A stretch of DNA of 64,000 bases from Nocardioides sp. Root190 (GTDB lineage: Bacteria > Actinomycetota > Actinomycetes > Propionibacteriales > Nocardioidaceae), in contig NZ_LMIA01000012.1 in assembly GCF_001428565.1 (NCBI RefSeq), positions 177,471 through 241,470 of the forward strand, written 5' to 3'. The notes under the pieces were generated by a model. That model was given only the letters and a program-made list of their open reading frames with translations, had not been told where the DNA came from and made no database searches. Made by a program: the position numbers and the translations under genes. Numbering within the stretch: position 1 is the first letter of the stretch; each line of letters opens with the position of its first letter. Below, one piece after another: positions 57,214 to 64,000 of the stretch.

Positions 57214-57516
57214 TCAGTAGCCGTCGAACGCACCGATCGGGACTTCTCCGGCCCGAACTGCGTCGTCGATGCTAGCCATCATGCGCGGGCACGGCTTGTG
57301 CACGTCCCGCCTTCCGGGCTGCTGCCCTCGTCGCTGGAACTCTTGACAATCACCCTGGGCGTCCGAGCTCCACTGCACGGAGGTCTGGTGCTCGCTGTTC
57401 TTCTTGACCCGCACCTTCGCGAGACAGTCGAGGCAGGCGACCTCCACGAGGCGCGCCTCGGTGTAGAGACGCTGGTCCTCGGTGGTGTCGGGACTGGTGG
57501 GGACGAAGGACGCCAT
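57214..57516 (-). CDS. Uncharacterised Cys-containing protein between kshA and kshB
   Basis: A 100-aa protein: VEVACLDCLAKVRVKKN has a C-x2-C pair, with further cysteines at about 57 and 76 (DCQEF; HKPCPRM). It may bind zinc or a cluster, but the family is not recognised. Its position, nine bases after kshA and 48 before kshB, places it in the steroid hydroxylase operon. Confidence 0.75.
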   Translation of the reverse strand: MASFVPTSPDTTEDQRLYTEARLVEVACLDCLAKVRVKKNSEHQTSVQWSSDAQGDCQEFQRRGQQPGRRDVHKPCPRMMASIDDAVRAGEVPIGAFDGY

Positions 57517-57525
57517 CGCGGGACC

Positions 57526-58659
57526 TCAGTGCCCGACGGACTCGCCGTCGGCGGCCATCTTGGCGAGGTTGTCCGCCACCTCCGCCTGCCAGAACTCGTT
57601 GGCCTTGGTGGTGTCGACCTCGAACTCGAAGCGGTCCACCATCTCGGGGACGATGTCGGCGGCGTCGACGTAGAACTGCTCGTACCAGCGACGCAGCTGG
57701 TAGACCGGGCCGTCCTCCTCGCACAGCAGAGGGTTCTGGACCGGCACCTTGTTCTTCCAGATGTGCACGTCCTGGAGGAAGCCCGAGCCGAACATCTCGG
57801 CGTACTTCTCGGCGATGAAGTTGGCCGTGGCGTCGTCCATGCCCTCGGGCTTCTTCACCGTGATGCCATACTGCAGCAGGAACGAGTCCTGGCTGGTCGG
57901 GATGTGGGTGTTGATCAGGACGACCTCGGTCTCGAAGCCCTTGTAGTCGACGTCGAGCCAGTTGATCATGTACGACGGTCCGTAGTACGTCGCCTCGGAC
58001 TTGAGGAACAGCTCGGCGGAGCCGTAGCCGCCGGCCTTGTCCGGGCGGCCCTTGGACTCCATGAACTGGGTCGCGACGTGACCTTCGAAGACGTTGCGGA
58101 AGCTCGTCGGGAACGAGAAGTGCACGTAGTAGAAGTGCGCCATGTCCACGACGTTGTCGATCAGCTCACGACAGTTGGAGCCCTCGATGTGCTCGGCGTT
58201 CCACACCCAGTCGGTGTAGAGGCCCTCGTCCAGACCGGGCAGCTGCAGCGGCAGGATGTCGCGATCGGCCGCCGAGCCCTCCGGGTCGTGCCAGATGAAG
58301 AGCTGGTCGTTGACGATCGCCGTCTCGTACCGCTGGGTGCGCGCGCGCAGCGGGACCCGCCGCGCGTAGGGGATCTGCTTGCACTTGCCGTCGCCGCCCC
58401 AGCGCCAGTCGTGGAACGGGCAGGCGATCTCGTCGCCCTTGACCTCACCCTGGGTCAGGTCACCGCCCATGTGACGGCAGTACCCGTCGAGGACGTTGAG
58501 CTCACCCTTCGAGTCCTGCCAGACGACGAGCTTCGTCTCGAACCCCTGGATCGCGTGCGGCTTGCCGTCACGGAAGCCCTCGGCGAGGCCGAGGCAGTGC
58601 CAACCGCGGGCGTAGCGGTTCGGCGCGGTGCCCTGATCCAGAAGTCGCGAGTCGGTCAT
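57526..58659 (-). CDS. kshA: 3-ketosteroid 9-alpha-hydroxylase oxygenase KshA
   Basis: A 377-aa Rieske non-heme iron oxygenase: CRHMGGDLTQG and ACPFHDWRW hold the 2Fe-2S cluster (C-x-H, C-x2-H), and NVVDMAHFYYVH carries the mononuclear iron ligands, nearly identical to known KshA. It hydroxylates C9 of 3-ketosteroids, opening ring B. The ATG at 58659 is chosen over a GTG three codons upstream because TAACGT lies exactly seven bases before it with TTGTCA at 17-bp spacing, predicting a leaderless mRNA. Confidence 0.93.
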   Translation of the reverse strand: MTDSRLLDQGTAPNRYARGWHCLGLAEGFRDGKPHAIQGFETKLVVWQDSKGELNVLDGYCRHMGGDLTQGEVKGDEIACPFHDWRWGGDGKCKQIPYARRVPLRARTQRYETAIVNDQLFIWHDPEGSAADRDILPLQLPGLDEGLYTDWVWNAEHIEGSNCRELIDNVVDMAHFYYVHFSFPTSFRNVFEGHVATQFMESKGRPDKAGGYGSAELFLKSEATYYGPSYMINWLDVDYKGFETEVVLINTHIPTSQDSFLLQYGITVKKPEGMDDATANFIAEKYAEMFGSGFLQDVHIWKNKVPVQNPLLCEEDGPVYQLRRWYEQFYVDAADIVPEMVDRFEFEVDTTKANEFWQAEVADNLAKMAADGESVGH

Positions 58660-58660
58660 G

Positions 58661-58674
58661 TAGAACACGTTACA
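58661..58674. promoter_or_regulatory. KstR operator shared by kshA and fadE26
   Basis: TAGAACACGTTACA fits TNNAACNNGTTNNA, the KstR consensus (from memory), at every fixed position. It contains the kshA -10 (TAACGT, 58667-58672 reversed) and covers the -35 zone of the opposite promoter (TAGGCT -10 at 58685-58690), so one repressor would silence both operons until a cholesterol-derived CoA thioester is made. Confidence 0.8.
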
Positions 58675-58695
58675 GTTTTGGCGTTAGGCTGACAA
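58667..58695 (-). promoter_or_regulatory. kshA promoter (leaderless)
   Basis: Minus strand: TTGTCA (58690-58695), 17-bp spacer, TAACGT (58667-58672), then seven bases to the ATG. The transcription start should fall on or next to the start codon. Confidence 0.65.
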
Positions 58696-58720
58696 CAACC
58701 CAGCCCTTCGAGGAGACCCG

Positions 58721-59908
58721 ATGCACATCGACCTGGAGCCGCAGCAGGTAGCGCTGCGCGAGGAGCTCCGCGAGTACTTCGCGCAGCTCGTCACCCCCGA
58801 GATCCGCGCCGGGCTCGCCTCGGCGACCGGAGAGTTCGGCGAGGCGGGCGTCTACCGCGACGTCATCCGCCAGATCGGGAGCGACGGGTGGCTCGGGATC
58901 GGCTGGCCCAAGGAGTACGGTGGCCAGGCCCGGTCGATGGTCGAACAGCTCATCTTCACCGACGCGGCCGCCAACGCCGGCGTACCGATCCCCTACCTGA
59001 CGCTCAACACCGTCGGTCCGACGATCATGCGCTTCGGCAGCGAGGAGCAGAAGGAGTACTTCCTCCCCAAGATCCTCGCCGGTGACCTGCACTTCTCGAT
59101 CGGCTACTCCGAGCCCGGCTCCGGCACCGACCTGGCCTCGCTGAAGACGAAGGCGACGCTCGAGGGCGACGAGTGGGTCATCAACGGCCAGAAGATGTGG
59201 ACCTCGCTCATCCAGTACGCCGACTGGCTCTGGCTCGCGGTGCGCACCGAGCCGGACGCGTCGCGCCACAAGGGCCTCTCGATGATCCTGGTGCCCGCGG
59301 ACGCTCCCGGGGTGTCCTACACGCCCGTGCACACCGTCGCCGGCGTCGGTACGTCGGCGACGTACTACTCCGACGTGCGCGTGCCCGCCAGCAACCTGAT
59401 CAGCGAGCGCGGCGGCGGCTGGGCGCTGATGACCAACCAGCTCAACCACGAGCGGGTCGCGCTGACGTCCGCCGCGCCGCTCCAGCTCTCGCTCAAGCTG
59501 GTCAAGGACTGGGCCGCCGAGACGCTCGAGGCCGACGGCTCCCGCGTCATCGACACGGAGTGGGTGCAGATCGCGCTCGGCCGCGCGCACGCCCGGATCG
59601 AGGCCCTCACGCTCGTCAACTGGAAGCTCGCGGCGGACGCCGACCACGGCGTGGCGCTCTCCCCCGCCGAGGCATCGGCGACGAAGATCTACGGCTCCGA
59701 GCTCGCGACCGAGATCTACCGCTCGCTGATGGAGATCGTCGGGCCGAACGCCGGCGTCACCGGCGACTCCCCCGGCGCCGTCCTGGCCGGGCGTCTCGAG
59801 AGGTACTACCGCTCCGCCCTGGTGATGACCTTCGGCGGCGGCACCAACGAGATCCAGCGCGACATCATCGGCTACATCGGACTCGGCCTCCCGGCCGCCA
59901 AGCGGTAA
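58721..59908 (+). CDS. fadE26: Acyl-CoA dehydrogenase, FadE26/ChsE4-like
   Basis: A 395-aa acyl-CoA dehydrogenase with FSIGYSEPGSGTDLASLKT and the C-terminal FGGGTNEIQRDIIG motif. Its sequence closely follows mycobacterial FadE26 (ChsE4), one half of an alpha2beta2 enzyme that dehydrogenates the cholesterol side chain. GAGGAG precedes the ATG by five bases. The order fadE26-fadE27-fadD17 is the same as in M. tuberculosis Rv3504-Rv3506. Confidence 0.88.
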   Translation: MHIDLEPQQVALREELREYFAQLVTPEIRAGLASATGEFGEAGVYRDVIRQIGSDGWLGIGWPKEYGGQARSMVEQLIFTDAAANAGVPIPYLTLNTVGPTIMRFGSEEQKEYFLPKILAGDLHFSIGYSEPGSGTDLASLKTKATLEGDEWVINGQKMWTSLIQYADWLWLAVRTEPDASRHKGLSMILVPADAPGVSYTPVHTVAGVGTSATYYSDVRVPASNLISERGGGWALMTNQLNHERVALTSAAPLQLSLKLVKDWAAETLEADGSRVIDTEWVQIALGRAHARIEALTLVNWKLAADADHGVALSPAEASATKIYGSELATEIYRSLMEIVGPNAGVTGDSPGAVLAGRLERYYRSALVMTFGGGTNEIQRDIIGYIGLGLPAAKR

Positions 59909-59917
59909 GGCGACGAC

Positions 59918-60961
59918 ATGGACTTCCTCTTCACTCCCGAGCAGGACGAGGCCGCCGAGCTCGCCGCCCGGATCCTGGGCGACAAGACGGCCAACGACCG
60001 GCTCAAGCAGGTCGAGGCCGGTGGCGACCGCTTCGACCGCGACCTGTGGGCTGACCTGTCCGACGCCGGGCTCCTGACCCTGCACCTCCCCGAGGAGCAG
60101 GGCGGGGCCGGTCTCGGCCTGATCGAGCTCGCTCGGGTGCTGGTCGAGGTCGGCAAACGCGTGGCCCCGGTCCCGCTCGCGGTCCACGGCGCCGTCACCG
60201 CGGTGCTCGCCGAGCAAGGTGTCGACGTCGGCGACCGGTTGTACGCCGCCGCCGTGGCCGAGGAACGCGCCCACCTGCCCGCCGCCCCGACCGTCGCCGC
60301 TGACGCGTCCGGCGCCCTCACCGGCGTGAAGACGCTCGTGCGGGCCGGGATGTCTGCCGACGCGCTCCTCGTGACCGCGACCGGACCCGACGGACCCGGC
60401 GTCTTCCTCGTCGAGGTCACCGCCGACGGCGTGGACCGCATCGCCCAGAAGACGAGCGACGGCGACGTCGCCGCACTCGTGACCCTCACCGGAGCACCCT
60501 CCACCCGGATCGGTGGCGCGGACGTCGCCGAGCGGCTCGGCCACCTGTTGGTCACGCTCGCGGCGGCCGAGCAGGTCGGGGTCACCGAGGGCGCGCTGCG
60601 GCTCACCGCCGAGTACGCCAAGACCCGCGAGCAGTTCGGGCGACCGATCGGCACCTTCCAGGCGGTCTCGCAGCGCCTCGCCGACGGGTTCATCGACGTC
60701 CTGGGCCAGCGCCTGACGCTCTGGCAGGCCGTGTGGCGACTGCAGGAGGGGTTGCCCGCCGCGACCGAGGTGGCGACCGCCAAGCTCTGGGCCGCCGATG
60801 CCGGACACCGCCTCGCGCACACGACCGTGCACGTCCACGGTGGCGTCGGCATCGACCTCGACGGGGAGGCGCACCGCTACTTCACCACCGGCAAGCGCTT
60901 CGAGTTCCTCTTCGGAGGAGCCACCGAGCAGGCGCTGGCCATCGGCCGCTCCTTCGCCTGA
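59918..60961 (+). CDS. fadE27: Acyl-CoA dehydrogenase, FadE27/ChsE5-like
   Basis: A 347-aa partner of the preceding enzyme, shorter and divergent, with AEYAKTREQFGRPIGTFQAVSQRLADG and VHVHGGVGIDLDGEAHRYF. Such beta-type subunits form a heteromer with FadE26 and are not active alone. The ATG is nine bases after the fadE26 stop; the stop is two bases before the fadD17 ATG. Confidence 0.87.
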   Translation: MDFLFTPEQDEAAELAARILGDKTANDRLKQVEAGGDRFDRDLWADLSDAGLLTLHLPEEQGGAGLGLIELARVLVEVGKRVAPVPLAVHGAVTAVLAEQGVDVGDRLYAAAVAEERAHLPAAPTVAADASGALTGVKTLVRAGMSADALLVTATGPDGPGVFLVEVTADGVDRIAQKTSDGDVAALVTLTGAPSTRIGGADVAERLGHLLVTLAAAEQVGVTEGALRLTAEYAKTREQFGRPIGTFQAVSQRLADGFIDVLGQRLTLWQAVWRLQEGLPAATEVATAKLWAADAGHRLAHTTVHVHGGVGIDLDGEAHRYFTTGKRFEFLFGGATEQALAIGRSFA

Positions 60962-60963
60962 CC

Positions 60964-62526
60964 ATGACCGTCCGCGAGCACCTGCTCGCACGTGCCGACG
61001 ACCCACGACCGGGCCTCCTCTTCGAGGACCGGTCGTGGTCGTGGGCCGAGGTGGTGGCACAGAGCAACACCGTCGGCGCGGCCGTGTCCTCGTTGCTGGA
61101 TCCCCAGCGACCGGCACACGTCGCCGTGCTGCTCGACAACGTGCCGGAGTTCCTCCTCGTCCTCGGCGGTGCGGCGCTGCACGGCCAGGTCGTCGTCGGC
61201 CTCAACAGCACCCGTCGCGGAGCCGCCCTGGCCGGTGACGTGGCGCGCACCGATGTCCAGCTGGTGCTCACGTCTGCGGACCTGCGCCATCTCCTGCCCG
61301 ACGACCTGCCGGTGCCCGTGCTGGAGATCGACGGCGAACGCTGGGCAGCACTGCTGGCGGCGCATGCGGCGGACGTCGTACCTGACGGGGAGGCGGAGCC
61401 CGACGACCTGCTCATGTTGATCTTCACCTCCGGCACCTCCGGTGATCCCAAGGCCGTCCGGGTGACCCACCAGAAGATCGCCGGACCCGGCACCCTGCTC
61501 GGCGAACGGTTCGGGCTGAGCGCGGCCGAGACGCAGGACGTCGCCTACGTCGCCATGCCGCTGTTCCACTCCAACGCCGTGATGGCCGGCTGGGCGCCGG
61601 CGCTGGCGACCGGGTCGACCGTCGCCCTCGCCCGGAAGTTCAGCGCCTCCGGCTTCCTGCCCGACGTGCGGAGGTACGCCGCGACGTACGCCAACTACGT
61701 CGGCAAGCCGCTCACCTACATCCTCGAGACGCCAGAACGACCCGACGATGCGGACAACCCGTTGCGCCTGATGTTCGGCAACGAGGCGAACGAGCGCGAC
61801 ATCACCGCCTTCGCGACCAGGTTCGGCTGCGACGTCGTGGACTCCTACTCCTCCACGGAGAACGCCGTCATCGTCCAGCGCCGACCGGGGATGCCAGCCG
61901 GCAGCCTCGGCATGCCGCTCGACGGCATCAAGGTGCTCTCGTCGGACTCGCACGACGAGACACCCGACGCGGTGTTCGACGCCACCGGGCGGCTGACGAA
62001 CCCCGACGAGGCGATCGGCGAGCTGGTCAACACCGCCGGCGCCGGCGCCTTCGCCGGCTACTACAAGGACGACGACGCCGAGGCCGACCGGATGCGGGGC
62101 GGGATGTACTGGTCCGGCGACCTCGCCTACCGCGACGCCGACGGCTGGGTCTACTTCGCCGGCCGCACGGGCGACTGGCTCCGGGTCGACGGCGAGAACC
62201 TCGCGGCCGCACCCATCGAACGCGTGCTGCTGCGCCATCCTGCAGTCTCAGAGGCCGCCGTGTACGCGGTCCCCGACGACAAGGTCGGCGACCAGGTCGC
62301 CTGCGCCCTCGTCCTGCGCTCCGAGCTCACCCCTGTCGACCTGGAGGCCTTCCTGTCCGCCCAGGCCGACCTGTCCGGCAAGGCCTGGCCGCGCTACGTG
62401 CAGGTCGTCGACACGCTCCCGCGCACCGCCACCAACAAGGTGCTCAAGAGGTCGCTGGCGGCCGCGGGCGTTCCGGCGCCGGGCACCGCGTGGGTGCGGG
62501 CGGCCCGCGGGACGTCGTACGGCTGA
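60964..62526 (+). CDS. fadD17: Steroid-side-chain acyl-CoA synthetase, FadD17-like
   Basis: A 520-aa AMP-binding ligase: IFTSGTSGDPKAVRVTH (P-loop), YSSTENAV in place of the usual YGxTE motif, YWSGDLAYRDADGWVYFAGRTGDWLRVDGENL and the catalytic Lys in TATNKVLKRSL. It activates the carboxylated side chain of sterol-derived intermediates with CoA. It is the last gene of the operon. Confidence 0.88.
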   Translation: MTVREHLLARADDPRPGLLFEDRSWSWAEVVAQSNTVGAAVSSLLDPQRPAHVAVLLDNVPEFLLVLGGAALHGQVVVGLNSTRRGAALAGDVARTDVQLVLTSADLRHLLPDDLPVPVLEIDGERWAALLAAHAADVVPDGEAEPDDLLMLIFTSGTSGDPKAVRVTHQKIAGPGTLLGERFGLSAAETQDVAYVAMPLFHSNAVMAGWAPALATGSTVALARKFSASGFLPDVRRYAATYANYVGKPLTYILETPERPDDADNPLRLMFGNEANERDITAFATRFGCDVVDSYSSTENAVIVQRRPGMPAGSLGMPLDGIKVLSSDSHDETPDAVFDATGRLTNPDEAIGELVNTAGAGAFAGYYKDDDAEADRMRGGMYWSGDLAYRDADGWVYFAGRTGDWLRVDGENLAAAPIERVLLRHPAVSEAAVYAVPDDKVGDQVACALVLRSELTPVDLEAFLSAQADLSGKAWPRYVQVVDTLPRTATNKVLKRSLAAAGVPAPGTAWVRAARGTSYG

Positions 62527-62527
62527 T

Positions 62528-62773
62528 CCGTTGGTCGAGGAGGTCGCGCAGCGACCGTCTCGAGACCCGGTGACGGACCGTTGGTCGAGGAGGCCGCCCG
62601 CGGCCGTCTCGAGACCAGGTGACCTACCGTTGGTCGAGGAGGCCGCCCGCGGCCGTCTCGAGACCCGGTGACGGACCGTTGGTCGAGGAGGCCGCCCGCG
62701 GCCGTCTCGAGACCCGGTGACCGACCGTTGGTCGAGGAGGCCGCCCGCGGCCGTCTCGAGACCCGGTGACCCG
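62528..62773. repeat. Five tandem 49-50 bp palindromic repeats
   Basis: Units begin at 62528, 62578, 62627, 62676 and 62725. Each has CCGTTGGTCGAGGAGG, a GC-rich middle and CGTCTCGAGACCCGGTGAC; the GGTCGAGG and CTCGAGACC ends form an imperfect hairpin with the inner GGCCGC/GCGGCC arms. The first unit differs in its middle (GGTCGCGCAGCGACC instead of GGCCGCCCGCGGCC); the others are nearly identical. GGTCGAGG...CTCGAGACC elements are frequent intergenic repeats in Nocardioides-like genomes. The stretch 62774-62882 after the repeats holds only the upstream region of the next gene. Confidence 0.9.
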
Positions 62774-62882
62774 GTGCCGGAACCAGCCACTCCCCATCCA
62801 CAACGGGCCCTGGGGCGGGCGCTTTCCACAGCCCTGTTCGTTAGTGCCCCTTTCAGTCGGACCCCTCTGGTCCAATACCCGT

Positions 62883-64000
62883 ATGAACACGCCGGTGCTC
62901 GAGCAGATGTCCAGGACCGACGTCCTGGACTACGCCGAGTCCGAGCACGCCCACCGCTTGCAGGCTGAGCGCAACCTCATGGCGGCCGCGTACCAGTGGG
63001 CGATGCTGCACCACCCCGACAGGTCCGCGTCGGTGTCGAAACGAGCCCGCGACCGCTCAATGCCGGCCGGTGCGGTCGGGACACCGCTGATCACCGAGTA
63101 CGCCGCCTCAGCGTTCGCAGCCCGCATCCAGACCTCTCCCTATGGGGCGAAGAAACTCATCGCGGACGCCGTCGACATCCACCACCGCCTCCCCCGACTC
63201 GCCGCAGGGTTGAAGGCAGGGACCACCCGTGCCGGGCACGCCCGCCGCGTCGCCGAAGCGACCCGGGAACTCACCGAAGCTCAAGCAGCGTGGGTCGATG
63301 GCGAGGTCCACGAGATCACCGACGGGCGTCTGGCGTGGTCCCGGTTCCTTGCGGTCCTGGACGGCAAGGTCGCCGCCGCGTCCCCCGACCTCGCACAGAC
63401 CAAAGAGCGTGCCGCGGCGTTGGAGCGGGGGATCCGGATGACCCGGATCAACAAGCACGGTGTCGCGACCCTGACCATCCGCGACCACATCACGACCCTG
63501 ATGGCCACCGACATCGCCATCACCGCAGTCGCGAAGGCGTTGGAAGACACGATGCCTGCGGTTGATCTGCGTGAACGCAAGCTCGCCGCGTTCGCGATCA
63601 TGACCAACCCCGACGCCCACCTCGACCTCGCAGTCGGACCCATCAAGCCCAAGGTCAGGATCGATCTGCACCTGACCCCCGACTCCGAGATCGCCCGCAT
63701 GGAAGACCACGGACCCGTCACCATCGCCTGGGCGAGGCAGATGATCGCCCACGTCACCGGCCACGTCACCGGGCAGGTCACCGTCCTGCCGGTCATCAAC
63801 CTCGCCAACCAGGCACCCGTCGACGCCTACGAGATCCCCAACGCGATGCGACAAGCCGTCCACCTCATCCACGGCGGCGACATCTTCCCCTACGCGGCGA
63901 ACACCACCCGTCGGGTCGACCTCGACCACAACCTCCCCTACTCCGAAGGCGGGAAGACCGAGCCCGGGAACCTCGGACCGATGACCCGCACCCACCACCG
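62883..64000 (+). CDS. DUF222 domain HNH endonuclease-family protein (partial at 3' end)
   Basis: An open frame of 372 codons with no stop before the window edge. After the DUF222 region (about 1-330), the C-terminal segment has DLDHNLPYSEGGKTEPGNLGPMTRTHH, the HNH nuclease signature (DxDH ... N ... H). Such proteins occur in many copies in Nocardioidaceae, often beside palindromic repeats; whether they are mobile or act on DNA in a cellular process is not settled. No signal or membrane helix is seen. Confidence 0.88.
   Translation, partial: MNTPVLEQMSRTDVLDYAESEHAHRLQAERNLMAAAYQWAMLHHPDRSASVSKRARDRSMPAGAVGTPLITEYAASAFAARIQTSPYGAKKLIADAVDIHHRLPRLAAGLKAGTTRAGHARRVAEATRELTEAQAAWVDGEVHEITDGRLAWSRFLAVLDGKVAAASPDLAQTKERAAALERGIRMTRINKHGVATLTIRDHITTLMATDIAITAVAKALEDTMPAVDLRERKLAAFAIMTNPDAHLDLAVGPIKPKVRIDLHLTPDSEIARMEDHGPVTIAWARQMIAHVTGHVTGQVTVLPVINLANQAPVDAYEIPNAMRQAVHLIHGGDIFPYAANTTRRVDLDHNLPYSEGGKTEPGNLGPMTRTHH

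Noticed and set aside
56164..58692. Plus-strand open frame of 842 codons opposite kshB-kshA
   Set aside because: Shadow of the ksh genes; low-complexity composition and no motif.
58670..61117. Minus-strand open frame of 815 codons opposite fadE26/fadE27
   Set aside because: Antisense to well-supported dehydrogenase genes with no recognisable domain.
62528..62773. CRISPR array
   Set aside because: Whole 49-50 bp units are nearly identical; there are no unique spacers between short repeats, and no cas genes are present.
62248..62829. Minus-strand open frames through the tandem repeat
   Set aside because: They encode only repeated translations of the repeat units and have no plausible start or family.

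Overview
The window is high-GC actinobacterial chromosome with almost no non-coding space. I read it as Nocardioides-like (Nocardioidaceae). Supporting signs are RbpA, WhiA, an acVLRF1-type release factor, a mycothiol-dependent enzyme family, a SufR-led SUF operon, many apparently leaderless promoters (TANNNT, 6-7 bases, start codon), and a DUF222/HNH gene next to GGTCGAGG/CTCGAGACC palindromic repeats. The assignment comes from gene content and remembered synteny with Mycobacterium tuberculosis Rv1420-Rv1461, not from a search. I found no rRNA, tRNA, CRISPR array or insertion sequence.

Layout. 1-6.6 kb: dodecin (partial), DUF3099 protein, small Cys protein, moaA, SURF1, and a coupled glpK-glpD-SDR operon. 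6.7-10 kb: MacB/FtsX-like ABC exporter. 10-12.9 kb: a three-gene flavin redox module (FMN-binding lipoprotein, ApbE, RnfD-like membrane domain fused to a ferredoxin-reductase domain) with overlapping start/stop codons and an IdeR/DtxR-like box over its promoter. 12.9-18.2 kb: ABC-F ATPase, zinc metallopeptidase, phosphotransferase, GNAT enzyme, acVLRF1, SRPBCC protein. 18.2-24.8 kb: sufR-B-D-(Rieske)-C-S-U-T, nearly all overlapping. 24.9-29.3 kb: two small membrane proteins, an ABC-2 transporter, ctaA and ctaB (heme A). 29.4-35.1 kb: tkt-tal-pgi-pgl, without zwf and opcA. 35.3-37 kb: a secreted protein ending in a sortase domain. 37-45.8 kb: rbpA, then uvrC-rapZ-yvcK-whiA and gap-pgk-tpiA-secG. 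45.8-53.4 kb: TPR protein, two tandem Rieske lipoproteins, SOS-controlled uvrA, a mycothiol-enzyme/MBL pair, tag, cold-shock gene. 53.6-62.5 kb: GMC oxidoreductase, SRPBCC protein, and a steroid-catabolism cluster in which kshA-orf-kshB faces fadE26-fadE27-fadD17 across one KstR-type operator. 62.5-64 kb: five tandem 49-50 bp repeats and a DUF222/HNH endonuclease gene running off the edge.

How it fits together. The steroid block supplies ring 9-alpha-hydroxylation (KshAB) and side-chain activation and dehydrogenation (FadD17, FadE26/27), all plausibly derepressed together. SUF and heme-A genes cluster near SURF1-type respiratory assembly functions. The flavin module looks like an electron route from cytosolic NAD(P)H through a membrane protein to an extracytoplasmic flavolipoprotein; with an iron-type box upstream, ferric reduction is a reasonable hypothesis. 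That module and the sortase fusion are the best candidates for undescribed biology. The regulatory sites fit known regulons (LexA, KstR, SufR) or are orphan palindromes.
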